From Nigrospora sphaerica (Eukaryota > Ascomycota > Sordariomycetes > Amphisphaeriales > Apiosporaceae), in contig JAGVVL010000001.1 of assembly GCA_018287875.1 (NCBI GenBank), positions 6,014,001-6,078,000 of the forward strand: DNA of 64,000 nucleotides, written 5' to 3'. The first letter of the stretch is position 1. Every line of letters starts with the position of its first letter. A program made the position numbers and the translations under genes. Shown piece by piece: positions 1 to 11,629 of this stretch. Below the pieces are notes generated by a model. The model was not told where the DNA came from. It made no database searches and saw only the letters and a list, made by a program, of their open reading frames with translations.

Positions 1-516
1 TCTGCTTGGAGAAGGTGTTGTCGAAGACCAAGCCGAACATGCCGCCCTGGCCGGGGAGAACGTCGTAGGTGCCCATGGAGACTTTGTCGGCCTCGCATTT
101 GCCGTGCCACTTCATGATGGTGAAGCCCTTGCTCTGCAGCTGCTCCTGGGCGCTCTCGACATTGCTCTTGCCGAAGCGGCTGCCTTTGGCATTGTTGGAG
201 GTCTCGGGGTTGTCAAAAGACTTGTTCAGTTCATCGACGCTCGTTGCCGATGCCAGGTTCGCGGTGCCGGAGCCCGGGTGTTTCACGATGCCGAAGTTGA
301 CCGACTTCTTGTGTGGCTGCACACTCCATGATATGGTGTGGTCCTCGTCGACTTTGACCCAGCGAACAATGTAGGACTGCGGTAGTTCCCAAGTCAGCAC
401 ACCGCAGATGCAGGGACGGACGAGGGGTGGCGCGACCGCCGCCCCGTTTGGGTACTTGGGGTCTCACGCAGAGGACGTACCTTGCTGTGGATCTCGAGTT
501 GCTCGATTCCCGCCAT
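1..516 (-). CDS. osh3: Oxysterol-binding protein, OSH3-like, N-terminal GOLD domain (partial)
   Basis: The gene runs off the left edge, so only the first 137 or so residues are present. Exon 1 is 516-481 (12 codons, starting MAGIEQLEIHSK) and exon 2 runs from 376 to the edge. The intron at 377-480 has a GTACGT donor and a CAG acceptor. The visible protein matches the GOLD domain that opens fungal Osh3-type proteins: a strand with SYIVRWVKVDED, then QPHKKSVNFGIVKHPG, and later the typical ending GGMFGLVFDNTFSKQ. In this family GOLD is followed by a PH domain, an FFAT motif and the sterol/phosphoinositide-binding ORD, all of which would lie beyond the window. Family knowledge places it at ER-plasma membrane contacts in lipid transport. 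The start is the first ATG in frame and gives a clean junction. A GAC-type trinucleotide repeat lies just 5' of the ATG. Confidence 0.8.
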
Positions 517-2662
517 CTTTGCCCGTCGTCGTCGTCGTTGCCGTCGCCGTCGTCGTCGTCGTCGCCGTCGTTGTCGCTGTTGCCGTCACCGCCTCCGATG
601 TCGTAGCTGTCGTCGCTGTCGTCGATCGCTATTGGCGCGCAGGCCGCGGCTCCGTGGCGAAGGGGGATGCCTTCTCCCGCTTTTGCAGCTAAGGCTATCC
701 AACCTCGGACCCGATGTACGTCGTGCACACGGAGGTGCAGAAGTAGAACCTACTAGAGGTATCCAAGACGCAGGGTAGGGGGGCGCGTAAGGGGGGGGGG
801 GGGGGAGGCAGGTGAGTAGGAGACACCGCCGAGGCACTGTCCTGCTTTGCGTGTCGCGCCGGCAGAGTGAGGTTTGTTTCACTGTAGGAGGCGCGGGCGT
901 TCCGGGGAATAAATGACACTGCTGCACTCCTTTACGGGGAAATGTGTTCTCTCCGGAAGGGGGTTTGGCCTGCAGTCGGCTCGCATGGGAATAGAGAGGG
1001 TGGGCGGGATGGGATAGGACAGCCGAGCACACCAGCTCAGACCAGCACACGCACTCTCACACACGCATACGGCACGGCACAGCACAGCTCAGTCGGCACA
1101 GCGCGGCAGTACGCGAACGAGGTATGTGAGAGGCAGGTATTTTTTGTGTACCGCTCACTAAGGTACGGGGCAGGCGGGTTGTTCACTTATACATATAGCC
1201 CGTCCATGCCAAAGGCAAACAGCCAGCACGTCGTTCCTCCTCTCATCTCCCATCCCACCCACGGCCAATCCATGCCCGTCGTCGTTTTCGCGTAATTCGC
1301 TTTCGCGGCTGGTAGCGATCGGGTGGGGTGGGGGCCGTTGGGCGGCTTGCCCAGCTCTGGTTTGGCTTGGCCTTGCAGGCAGAGAGAAAGCTCCGACTGA
1401 GGCTATGTACTACAAACGAGCCCGCCGGCCAGGGGTTGTAGCTAGGTAAGTAATGAGGGCCTCATATCCATCTACCTAAAGTACTTTCCATACCTACCTG
1501 ACCTAGTTGTCCAACCTGCCCGCCTGCCCGCACTGGAATGGGAATGGATGAAATCAATGGTTTTCTAGTTTTATGAGTGCCTCGTCGGCTGAGCTTCACG
1601 GTACTAGCGGAGGCTTTACCAACTGGCACCTTTTCCCCATTCCGTGCCGCTTGACAGCTGCCCCTCTGACGTTGGGGTAGCAGCCGTCTTACAGGGTCAT
1701 TATTACATGGAACGGAAGCTCCCCCATAACACCGCCAAACGGACAAGCCCGAGAATGGCCGGTTCAGACACCGCCTCAGCCTCTGGCCAAGCGGACACCA
1801 GCCTTCCAACGCCTCAGGCCACCACCTTTCAGGCCCGCGTAATTGGTAGAGGGGGTGGTACATGTACTCGAAGGATGGGCATGGTTCTTCCTTCAAGTGG
1901 GGGCTCGTAATGTAATCCGGATGCCCGGCTGATCGTGTCCCCTTCTTCCAGCATGTACCATTCCATCAGCCCCTACCAGTTCGCCAGCCCCCTCCCCGTG
2001 CTGTGTGCCCTGCCACTCCCTCGCCCCGCCACAGGGGGACCCGGCTTGCTCAGCCATGACCGCCGAGCGATGCCGGCGGTGACGTATGCGCCGCCTTGTG
2101 TCTCGCAAGGCAGAGTGCCATTGGGACCAGGAACAGCTTCTCCCGGGCCCTTCTTTTTGTCCGCCCTTCCCAGCCTGCCTTCATCAGCTCCCCGGTTCGT
2201 ACCCGGCGTCAAGGAACACGCGTGCAGTTGGGGAGAAGAAAAAAAAGGGAAAGCTAGACGGTCCCTAAGATATCATCCGCCCGCCACAACTATTGTTCCC
2301 CTCCTTGCCAAAGACCGGGACCATCTAATAATCAATGTCAATCAGGTGGAGCGTGCGGACCGCGCTCCCGTGCCAATAGTTAACCAACGCGGCCGCCTCC
2401 AAATTGCTTCCAAATTGCCTCACGAGCCAAGCTCCTGAATTTCTGTCCCTATCTATCGCCTGCCTTCCCTCTGCTGCCGTGGCGTGGCCTGCCTACCAGA
2501 TACAACCCCCCTCCCCAATTATCATACAGGACGGATTTTGCGCCTCGGCGACGACAAATAAACCAGCTCCATTGTCCTTCGTATCTGGATGACCAGTTGA
2601 TGCCTCTTTATTTATAGAGCCTAAACCGTGCATACCCGAACCGTCCTGTTTGCTGCCTGCCC
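517..2662. other. Intergenic: spt6 3' side and osh3 upstream region
   Basis: These 2.1 kb separate two minus-strand genes and hold no ORF that I can support. The part near 517 should be the osh3 5' leader and promoter. It contains the GTC repeat (524-623), a 15-base G run (791-805) and a CAC/GCAC-rich stretch near 1040-1110. The remainder is mixed sequence with scattered short pyrimidine tracts. Confidence 0.6.
524..623. repeat. GTC/GAC trinucleotide microsatellite
   Basis: An imperfect run of gtc/gcc/gtt triplets reads GAC, GGC and AAC on the minus strand. It ends only a few bases upstream of the osh3 start codon, so it probably lies in the transcribed leader. It creates artificial long ORFs on both strands (poly-Asp and poly-Arg/Val). 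Confidence 0.85.
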
Positions 2663-5600
2663 CTAACGCCTGCTGCGATCCGTCACCAGCTTCTTCATCT
2701 CGGCCGAGAAGCGTATCTTGAAACCGTTGCAGAGGGCGCGCATGTCGGGGTAGGGTTGATTCATCATCTCGTACCCGTTCGGCACGACTCGGACGTACCA
2801 GCGGCCGATCTTAGCCTCCTTGTTAGCCTTGAAGCACAGGAAGAAGTAGCCCGGGTGCTTCGGATCGATGCAGAACGCATAGATCGACCGCATCGGGTTG
2901 GCATCCGAATACGCCGTCAACCATTTTTCTAGTTTCACGCGTTAGTCATACGCCCGCAGCTGACGGGTCGGGGATATCAAACGTACCGAGGTCCGAGAGG
3001 CTGCCCTTCTTGAATTTGTCGTGGTTCATCATCTCGTCCACTTTGCGGGCCATGGCCCGGATGTGCTCCTGGATCAACTCGTCCAGGTCGGCGTACGTGT
3101 ACTTGCCGCCCACGCGCAGCGTTCGGCCCACCGAGAACTCGCTCTCCTTATGCAGCTCCAGAACGTCGATGTGCTGGTACACGCCGTCGGCCACCTTCCA
3201 CGTCACGGTAAGGTGCTCGTTGCCCTTCGAAGAGGGCCGAATGACACAGTCGCCCTTATCGCGGGAGCCGAGATATTGCTCTGCCTCGACCGAGTTGAAG
3301 GGCTTGAACTGTGCATGGTTGATGACACGCTGGACGCGCCCCGTGACGCGGTCCTTCTCCCGTGTGGCTTCCTTATCTTCCTCTTCGAGACGGTAGTCCC
3401 ATGAACCGTGTTCGTGGTCCCCATATCTCTTGTAGGGCCGCTTCACGGCATCCTCGCGCATCGACAGCTTCGCCAAGAAGTCCTTGCGGTTAAGCTCCAG
3501 GATCTTGGCCTGTGCCGTCTGGCCCACGTGTATGACCTCTTTTATGGAAACATTGCCCCGATTCGTGACTTCGTGCGCCTCGATGCGACCTTCTATGCCG
3601 CAGTCGAGCTTGGCGATGGCAAAGTCGTCCTTCACCACCCGCACGTTCACCGGAATCACCATGCCCTCTGCAAGAGACTCCTTGGTCTCGCCCGTGAACA
3701 TCAGGAAGATTTGGTCCGGGGATAATGTACCAAAGCTTCGGCGGAGTTCTTCATAGGGCGCCTGTAGCTCGGCACGGATCGTTTCCAGGGTCGCGCGCTT
3801 CCGCTGGCTGTAGTTCTTCTCGAGCTGCTCCGCATACTCCTCCAGAATGAGTTCGTTGACTTTCTCTTGCTCATCCTCTTTGAAAAGCTTCCGCACGATC
3901 GCTCCAGGGCCGTTTTCGTCCGTCTCCGCCTTGACGTCCTCTTCGTCCAGCTCGAGGGCATCGGCAGCCATCTTGCGACCAAGTTCGTAGTCCTCGGGGT
4001 GGACACGAGTGTTGTCCAAGGGCTCGGACGCGGCATTGGTGCTGTCGTAGTCGATGTAAAGGAAACTGGCGCAGTTGTTCCAGACTCGCGGCCCAACGAC
4101 CGGCAACTTGTTGTTATCGGGGTCGCCAACAAGTTCGTCTCGCGAGTTGACAACACCACCGTTCATATTGATGGCCTTGACAACGCTGGTGGCCTTGCGA
4201 GGACCGAGGCCCGAGACGTACGGCAGGAGGTTGCACGTGTAGGCGTCGTCAACAGCCTCGTTGATGTTCACTCCGCAGAGGTTCACCATGTCCACCATGG
4301 AAGACTCCAGCGTCTTCAGGAGCTTCTCGGGAGGCAAGAGGTTCTGGCATGGGTGGAAGAGTAATGACGTGATGTCCTTACCCAGCGCTGCGTACTCCTT
4401 CATCGGGTTCTGGACGTATCTGGCCAGCGCCACGCAGTACCGAGTGAGCGAGTTGAGCGTGGGGTGTTCGGCGAGTGCCCTGGGGCTGTCCTTGTAGAGG
4501 CGCGCGACCTCATCGTTAATGACGAGAACCTCGAGAAGCTCGCTGCGCCAATCGCCCGTATCCACATCCTCAAAATCAGGACAACGGAGGTTCTTTTCGT
4601 TGATGAGGCCCTCCACGTCGCGTACGAGTCTGTGGGTGTCAGAGGAGAAACCGCTGACACCAATGGCGTCGGGCCGCCGGCGCTCGACGAGTTCAACAAA
4701 CGCTTGGCGCTGGTCTTCATTGCGGGCGAGATTGCCAAATCTGCCTTGCTCCATCACGCGGCCGTCTTCTTCGACCCAGCACCAAAAGATGGGGTCGCGA
4801 CCGGGATCGCCCATGCCGTTGGTCAGTGTCAGTATACGCGGTGCGGTGCCGAGCACCATCCCCTTAGGTTTATATGGCGCCTGGTCCAGCCTCTTGGAGT
4901 ACTCCTCACGGCAGAGCTGCAGGAGCTCTTCCTGACATGCCGTCTTGAGGGAGTCTTTGACACCCTTCGTGATGACTCGCTCGAGCTTGCGAAACGCCAG
5001 GTCCAACACCTCTTGCCGCTCTTGGTTCCAAGCATCAGCGAGGTCGCTGAAGTTCTCCGACACAAATTCGGCGTAAAGTTGCTTGCGAAACTCCCTTTCG
5101 TTCTGCAAGCGTAGCTCAACCTCCACAAGACCATCCTCTTCTGCCTTCATCATCTTGAGGAATAACTCGGGTCTCCGCGCAAGATCGGGAATCGTCTGGT
5201 TTATGAGGTATTTGATCTCATAGTAGGGGTGTGTATCGTCGATCCTCCTGAGGCCCTTTTCGGTTCTTCGGCAGCTGACTTCGCCCATGCCGTAGAAGTG
5301 CGCCCGGAAGTGCTTGCGCATCCGAGGGTTCATGAAGAGCTCCTCGGCATACATTTGGCGGGCCTGGTGAAGCACCTGGTCGCCTGTGGGAAACGCGGAA
5401 TCGGTCAAGCTGTCAGCCAGGTCGATGGGGAGCTTATCAACATCGTCGGCGTGCTTCTTGCCCTCGCGCAGCAGGTTTTGCGCAAGGCGATCGGGCGTGA
5501 TGCCGTATGCCTTGACCATCTGGTAAACGCTGCTGTTTCGGATGCGTTCGAATATCGAGGATTTGGCGCCGGGTCGCTTCGTCTCCCGCGTAACGCCATT

Positions 5601-7103
5601 CATGGCGGCAATGTCCTTCAGCTGAGCAGCGTACTGAAAGTTGGCATAGTCCTGCAGGTCCTGAAGCTCCTCCATCGTGGCTGCCTGGGGCATCATTTGT
5701 GAAAGCATCTCATCCCGGATGCCGGCAGACTCCCGGAGGTTATCAGAACTCCGTTCCAGTGCGTTTCGCTTCTCGATCAGGGCTCGGAATTTGATGTCGA
5801 GCTCTAGGATTCTCCAAAGATCGTCCTGAGTAAGCAGCTTCTCAGCGTTCACCAGGTACTCGGGCGCCTCTGGGTCGTCACGAGAGTCGGGGTTCCGAGT
5901 TTTCCTGGCGTGAATCAGGTAGTCCTTCCGATGCTGGAAGACGTAAGGCACTTCGAGCTCTTCGAGCACAAAGTATTCCAGTACTTTGCCGATGGCCTTG
6001 AGAAACGGGCCGTGCAAGTCGCTCGACAGCTGCTTCTTGGGCCACATAAGGTTTGTGATCCATTTTGATTCCTCTTTGAACTGCTCCGTCGTCAGTTGCA
6101 AGTGCTTGAAAGGCTTGCGGTCGATTTGGAAGCGCTCGGGCTCGTCGGTCATGCGTATCAAGTTGTCCTCTTCGGTCAACAGCTTCTCGACCAGCTGTGA
6201 GGGCTCGAAAACGTCCTTGAGCTCAAGGGTGGTTTCTTCCTTCTCGCGCTCCTGCTCGGCTTCTTCCAGCTCCAAGGCCCATTCGTAGTCGTCGCCATTG
6301 CCAAAAATGGCTTCCATATCCTCGAGTGCTTCGGGATCTAGACCAGTCGGGTCCATAAGCCCAGCGAGGCCTCGATCGCGGGGCCGCGCGACTTCCATGT
6401 CTTCCCGGTGGCGCCGCTGCTCATCTTCGTCTTCGGGGAAGTCCTCTTCAATAAAATCGTCGAGATCGTCGACGGCAGCGCGGTGGCTGGGGCGACCACC
6501 GCCGTAGCGGCGGTCGTCGGCGTCTTCTTCTTCATCGGAAAAGATGTCATCAAGACCGCCTCGTCTGTGGTTCTGCGCGTCGTCGTCTCGATGGCCGTGT
6601 TGGAGACGCTTGAACTTCTTCTGCCAGAGACGCAGGTTAGCCTTGGTTGCCGGCCGAAGAGGCCGGGCGACACACCTTCTCGGGTTGTTTGGGTTCCCAT
6701 CCATCGATATTTTCGCCGATGAGATCAAGATCTTCCTCGTCAAGCCGGGCTTCTTCTTCCCTCTCGCGCCGCCGCTTGCGCTTGCGCTTCTCGCGCTGAG
6801 CATCCGAGTCCTCGACCTCTTCCTCCTCCTCGTCTTCGTCGACAATGAAGCCCTCGCGAATCTAGATTCCAGATGGGTTAGATGGCCGGTACTGTGGGCG
6901 GTCGGAAGAGGGGCGCAGCTCACCTTGGCGGCTTCTTCCTCGTCTTCGTCGTCATCTTCCTCCTCGCTGGAATCATTGATAGGCTTGCGGGATTCGCGTT
7001 GACGCTCGCGTGGCTCGCCCGTGTCTTCATCATAAGACTCGTCCTCCTCTTCGCTATCCACGTCTGCCTCCCCCATAACCAGGTCGCGCATACTGTTACT
7101 CAT
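2663..7103 (-). CDS. spt6: Transcription elongation factor Spt6
   Basis: This is a histone chaperone and elongation factor that travels with RNA polymerase II. I model four exons, 7103-6924, 6861-6676, 6620-2987 and 2928-2663, giving 1421 residues, the usual fungal length. Introns are 62, 55 and 58 nt. The order is: an acidic N-terminus (about 1-250) with DE runs; the bacterial Tex-like core including a YqgF/RuvC-like region; a helix-hairpin-helix segment with [16 protein letters not shown] (about 930); an S1 RNA-binding domain (about 1108-1180, [14 protein letters not shown]); and a C-terminal tandem SH2 (about 1225-1415, GDCVIRPSS then [11 protein letters not shown]). The last intron splits the SH2 region. 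Splicing it joins SLSDL to [12 protein letters not shown], which restores the conserved sequence. The start MSNSMRDL is the first in-frame ATG before an acidic stretch. The uninterrupted frame from 7103 to 2946 reads through introns 1 and 2 and is not the true protein. Confidence 0.96.
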
Positions 7104-8647
7104 TTTGGCAACGGCGGCAGTGGTAGCAACGGCGGCGGTGGTCGGCAGTCGAGAAGAGCGCTCGTGCGAGGTAGAGACTTCTAGGGAAAGTCAGGAGACG
7201 ACGAGATGCGCGTGTGTAGATTCGCGTGCTGTCGAGGGTGGCAATGCGCCACGGGGGGTCACAACCAAAGGCCACTGCGGCGATGGGTAATGGAATTAGA
7301 AAGAGAAAGGAAGCAGAAGGAGTGGCAATTATCGTTAGGTGGTTAGAGAGTCGATGAAGGGAGGCACTGGGGAAGTATGTACCTGGGTAAGTGGCCAAGC
7401 TGCTCTCCGCTGTCCCATAGGCAGGTGGTGCAAGCTGGGAAAAATGTCCTTCTATCGCGTCAAACTCGCTCACTGCAGCAGCCTCGCGCTTGTTGGCAGG
7501 GGTCGATGGAGGTCCAAGCGCTACCTAGGTAGCTACTGCCATGTACATTCAATAGTACGCCGTTAAAAGGAGCTTCTTCTGATGGGATGGCAACTGGGGA
7601 GCTGCAGCCCGCCCCGGATACGGCTCCACTTTTTCAGATATCTGTGCGGGAGGCTCATCACGGCCCGTTACCTGAAGGCTCTGGGGAATGGATCTGGATA
7701 GGCCTTTGTGCTCAGAGGATAATAAGAGCCCAGTAGCAAGACTAGGTTGATCATGGTTGCAAACCAATGCTGCTCCTGTCGCCCGAGCTCCTTAGGCGTG
7801 CGATTCCGGACCTCCACGCTCGAAAATCGTTCTACTGGAGATTAGGATACCTAACTTGCCTGGCATACAACGAGCCAAGTCGAGACACATCAAACATCCA
7901 ACTCCTTGGAGGATATTACAAATCCTGTCATTCGAATAACTCTTCTGGCCACGGTTCTTTAATCTAAACCCATGGCTTGTATAGTTCGTGCGGTTCGCAC
8001 ACCGCATCAGGAAGCCAGCAATGGATGGTTTGTGGCAGGACAAGGAGACCGTTGCCTAGAACCTTACTTAGGATGGGGCGAAGGATAGTCTTTTCATGCC
8101 CTTTTTTTCTTGTTCTTGGTTCCCATACAGACTGGCCCTGCCGTAAGCTTCCCCGCTGTACTCGATTGTCGGCGTGCATCGCTTCTCATTATGGAGACAA
8201 CCCAGATCTGATATTTTTCTGCTCACATGCCACGAACGCCCCCGTGAAGGGGTACATGACATGTTGGCAGAGGCTGGACCTAAGGTTATGTGCTAGTAGA
8301 ATTCCGTCACCCCCGCCCCTAAAGCATACACCCCAAATGCTGTTTTTTTCTGTTCCGTACTGCTTGTCATCCATTCACTGTTCAACATTCCCCCCTGCTG
8401 GATATATCCGGTAATTCCTGACAGGACCAGGTCCTGGGGCATAGAACGACCACGCCGAATAACGGAACCGTCAGAAATAAATCGCTTAGTAGTGGTCTCT
8501 TAACACTGGAGCCTATCTACTTCTATAACAGCTATCAGAAACGCCGCGCTCCCAAGCCATGCTATAAAACCTATTGAACGCCTCCACACGCCCTAAATCC
8601 AAGCACAATTTTCCATGCCTGAATGCCAGCTCAAAACGCCTGGAAAA
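7104..8647. other. Intergenic: spt6 upstream region and 3' side of the 8.6 kb gene
   Basis: About 1.5 kb without a supportable gene. The first few hundred bases upstream of the spt6 ATG are expected to be its leader and promoter. The stretch 7700-8640 is visibly richer in A and T than the coding parts. No repeat or RNA gene is recognised. Confidence 0.5.
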
Positions 8648-9532
8648 TCAACATGACTCCCAGTCCATGGAACCGTCATCTTGGTCCTCATCCAGCGACA
8701 TTACATCAAGATCCAAGACACCCGCCCCAGAAAGCGACTCGACGTATGCGCGGGCAACTTCGTACCCATGTTCAAAGGCGTTCAGTATCATCCCAAGGAT
8801 GTGCTCCAGGTTGTATGCCCCCAGCGGTACGGGAGCGTGTCCTTTCTCGTCGATGTACTCGTCGGCTGTCTTCCAACGGTTGCGCAGCTCCTTTGCCCGA
8901 GCCAGCTGCTTGAACACCTCGCTAGAGCCAAAAACAGTGTAAAGCGGGTTTTCCGGGTCTTCCAAAGCCCGCAGCACGTTCTCGTGATACTGATGCCTGC
9001 ATTTTACGGCCGCGGTACTCGAGCTTTTCGTAGATTTGTATCGTTCACCGTTTGCCCCAGCAGGATTATGGACACTGTCAGAGAGACCGGCACGGTTCGA
9101 ACCTCCTGATACACGAAGCGTGCCTTCGTGATGTTGCCGAATCCCGAGGGGGTTTTTGGCGGCGCCAGCAAGGCCACTGACTCTGATATCAAACACTCCC
9201 ATCAGGTGGACAAGCCCGCGTTCGATAAGGGCGTAAAATTCATGAAAATCCACCTTGAACTGGGCTTCCTGCGCAACGACATCCTCGTAAGGTAGGCCCA
9301 GACGGTTTCCCGCTTTCTCGTACGCCATGTTAAGGAGTGGCAGCTTCCATCGCAGGCGTGCCACCACTTTCAGGAAGCGCTTGAGTTCCACAGCAGGCTG
9401 GGGAGGTGTCGTGAGTCCGGTGATGGCACCAGGCGCAGGGTTGTGTACCACGACTCCATGGGGCCGGCGGAGGGGAGCAGCTGGGTGGGCGTGGCGAGTG
9501 GACGCCCAAAAGGAGTCTTCAAGACCGGGCAT
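8648..9532 (-). CDS. Unknown conserved-looking fungal protein
   Basis: A single-exon frame encodes 294 residues from the ATG at 9532 (MPGLEDSFWAS). A longer in-frame start at 9625 would add 31 Pro/Ala-rich residues, but the shorter start looks more natural. I do not recognise the family. The central part (about 55-120) looks helical and ordered, with ELKRFLKVVARLRWKLPLL and FHEFYALIERGLVHLMGVF. A second helical block follows, HENVLRALEDPENPL through FKQLARAKELRNRWKTADEY, then an acidic tail ending in DEDQDDGSMDWESC. The linker at about 120-190 is low in hydrophobics and could hide a frame-preserving intron. There is no signal peptide or membrane segment. Composition and amphipathic helices support a real protein, but the function is unknown. 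Confidence 0.6.
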   Translation of the reverse strand: MPGLEDSFWASTRHAHPAAPLRRPHGVVVHNPAPGAITGLTTPPQPAVELKRFLKVVARLRWKLPLLNMAYEKAGNRLGLPYEDVVAQEAQFKVDFHEFYALIERGLVHLMGVFDIRVSGLAGAAKNPLGIRQHHEGTLRVSGGSNRAGLSDSVHNPAGANGERYKSTKSSSTAAVKCRHQYHENVLRALEDPENPLYTVFGSSEVFKQLARAKELRNRWKTADEYIDEKGHAPVPLGAYNLEHILGMILNAFEHGYEVARAYVESLSGAGVLDLDVMSLDEDQDDGSMDWESC

Positions 9533-11040
9533 CGTGTAGGCAAGGGCGATAGATAAGAAACTAGCGGGTTCAAAGAATGCTATGTGTGCTGGTGCTGGCG
9601 GCGATGGATGCTCTGGGGGAGGCAAAGGGCAGTGGGTGCAATGCAGTGGATGTGGTGGGCGGCCGAGATTTCCGAGTCAAGCATAGCACTCCGGTATGTA
9701 GCACGATCATTCCCGCCAGCAGAGAATGGAAGGCATAGGACGCCAGCGCATGACACCGAGCGCTTTCCGTCTATGGTTGATTTAAGGCTTGGGGATCTAG
9801 ATCATTGGCAAGAACTCGTGGTTTGTTCAACGGGATTGTTAGTAGCGGTTCATTCTGCCGCGACAATGGGCACAAAGACGAATTTGACTACGTAAGGACA
9901 CAGGTGCCTCTCCCATCAGGACAGTAAACGGTTCCAAGCCTTACGTACCTCTAAGAGTTGGGTGCACAGTGCTTCCGTACCTACAAGTGGGCGGGGGCCC
10001 CTGGCCACCAAACTTGTACTGGAACCCTAGAAACCGGTTGCTGAGCCTCTCACCCAACTGTCTACCTAGTTTAAGTAGTTTAAGTACTTCACTTTTCAAC
10101 ATATTAGATGCACCTGGATTAAGAGGCATGCTTCAATTATAGCACCTATAACGGCCCCCTTTAACATTGGCAGAATGCTGAATAGGAAGTCGAATTCCAT
10201 TAGATAGCATGGCGACTTGAAGGTTTACTTTTATGGTAAGATGTAAGCACCGCTTCACAGCCATTAAGATGCGCGAAGAAAGCGGAGTCGGCGGCCCAGT
10301 TGAATCTCGTCGCCTAAGTTATGGATTGCGTATTAAAGACGGTGTTCTTATGGCCGATAGACACGGGCCTGGGTGCCTAAATACCCTTCGATGATCGAAG
10401 ACGTCGCTTGCGTGGCTTCATGTACAGCCGTTTCCTGGTTGTCGCTTCTTCCCTGGGGCATGTCCTGCGCTTCTAAACGGAATACGATGTCCCTATCTCG
10501 CCCGAGCGGAAGCATCCCGGATCAGCCATGTTCCGCGTGCCTATTTAATACCTCATATACCTCCCAATCCCTGACCAACACTTCGGGATCAGGTGGGTAT
10601 CTGAGATAGTAGCTTAGGCGATCGTGTAGCCCACGACTGCAACTCGGCTCAACCTCACTTGATTAATGAGTCAGGGGTCAGGTTTCTCGCCCAGGCTCTC
10701 CCAAATCACCCTCAAGGTTTCGGCATGCTGGACAGGCCATAGCCACCTTGCTGTGTCACATGCCTAGCCATAAACGGACCAGGCGAGCAAGGCTGAGCGG
10801 CAATTCCAGAACTGACAGAGGTACTTCGGATGGCGGGCGCACAGCAGCGTCTGGGCCATTCGAGCCACGTGGGGAACCTATTGATGACACGGTTTCCTGT
10901 CGCCCGCCTCGCATCACAGACTGGGTGGCCTTGGGAATACCGTCGGGTAGCGGCCGACGCACGAGCGTGGCGCCCATGTCCAAACCGCGAATTTAAAGGG
11001 GCCCGCCCCGAGCCAATACGGTACGTTGGGCGGGCCAAGC
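9533..11040. other. Intergenic: upstream of the 8.6 kb gene and trs20 3' side
   Basis: About 1.5 kb with no gene that I can support. The part from about 9960 to 10660 is richer in A and T, with repeats of the type TTTAAGTAGTTTAAGTACTT, and could be an old degraded element, but no ORF or terminal repeat is visible. The part at 10700-11040 is GC-rich and carries only short random frames. Confidence 0.45.
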
Positions 11041-11629
11041 TCACAAGTACTTGCGCCCCGCGGCGACGACTCGTTGTCGGAAAACTGGACTGCGGACTTC
11101 CATGTTGACTTTGTAGAAGGGGCTCATAATTGTCTTGACCCAGTTCTCGTACACCTCGAGGAAGAAGTTCTTCACCGCCTCCTCGGTCTGTGGGCTCGTG
11201 GGGTTGGCGGCAATGGATGTAGAGCTGCGCGATGAGGACGAAGAGATGGGGCCCATGGGCTGGTGCAACAAGAGGAACTTGATGTTGCCGGCAGTTATGA
11301 AGCACGATATATAGTTGTTGAAGAACTTGTCCACGTGTTTAAGGTACCTGTTCGCATAGCCATGGGTTAACGCGAGTTTCAAGGTGGCGGTGGACGATAG
11401 CCCCTGCGCCAAATCGCAGAGTTGTCCGGCGTTCGGGCACCTACAACTGCCCAGTTCCCCATTGCACCTCCTCGACGATGTCCAGGCTGCTGTGGAGGAT
11501 GAATTGGTTCATGTGCCGCGCCGCCTCGTTGAACCGGGACATGCCATCGCCTCCTTGCTTCGACGTGCCAAACTCGTGCTCGAACAGCGGGTTGTCCTGC
11601 GTGCCGACAATGGCGAAGTAATACGACAT
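11041..11629 (-). CDS. trs20: TRAPP complex subunit Trs20 (sedlin/TRAPPC2)
   Basis: This is a small longin-fold subunit of the TRAPP tethering complexes in ER-Golgi and autophagy traffic. Exon 1 is 11629-11445 and exon 2 is 11347-11041, separated by a 97-nt intron (11348-11444, GTAGGT...ACAG). Together they give 163 residues, near the family's usual 140-175. The start MSYYFAIVGTQDNPLFEHEF is the classic sedlin opening. ARHMNQFILHSSLDIVEE follows, then the junction TGQL/YLKHVDKFFNNYISCFITAG across the intron, and the C-terminal EAVKNFFLEVYENWVKTIMSPFY. A short Ser/Thr-rich insert (SSSSSRSSTS) sits in the middle, as in other filamentous fungi. It shares a 463-bp upstream region with the divergent mL60 gene. 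Confidence 0.95.

Noticed and set aside
231..728. 165-codon Asp-rich minus-strand frame
   Set aside because: It reads through the GTC repeat and the osh3 intron. The true osh3 frame is supported by the GOLD domain.
9960..10660. Possible degenerate transposon (AT-rich patch)
   Set aside because: No terminal repeats, target-site duplication or transposase-like frame is visible, only a base-composition shift.
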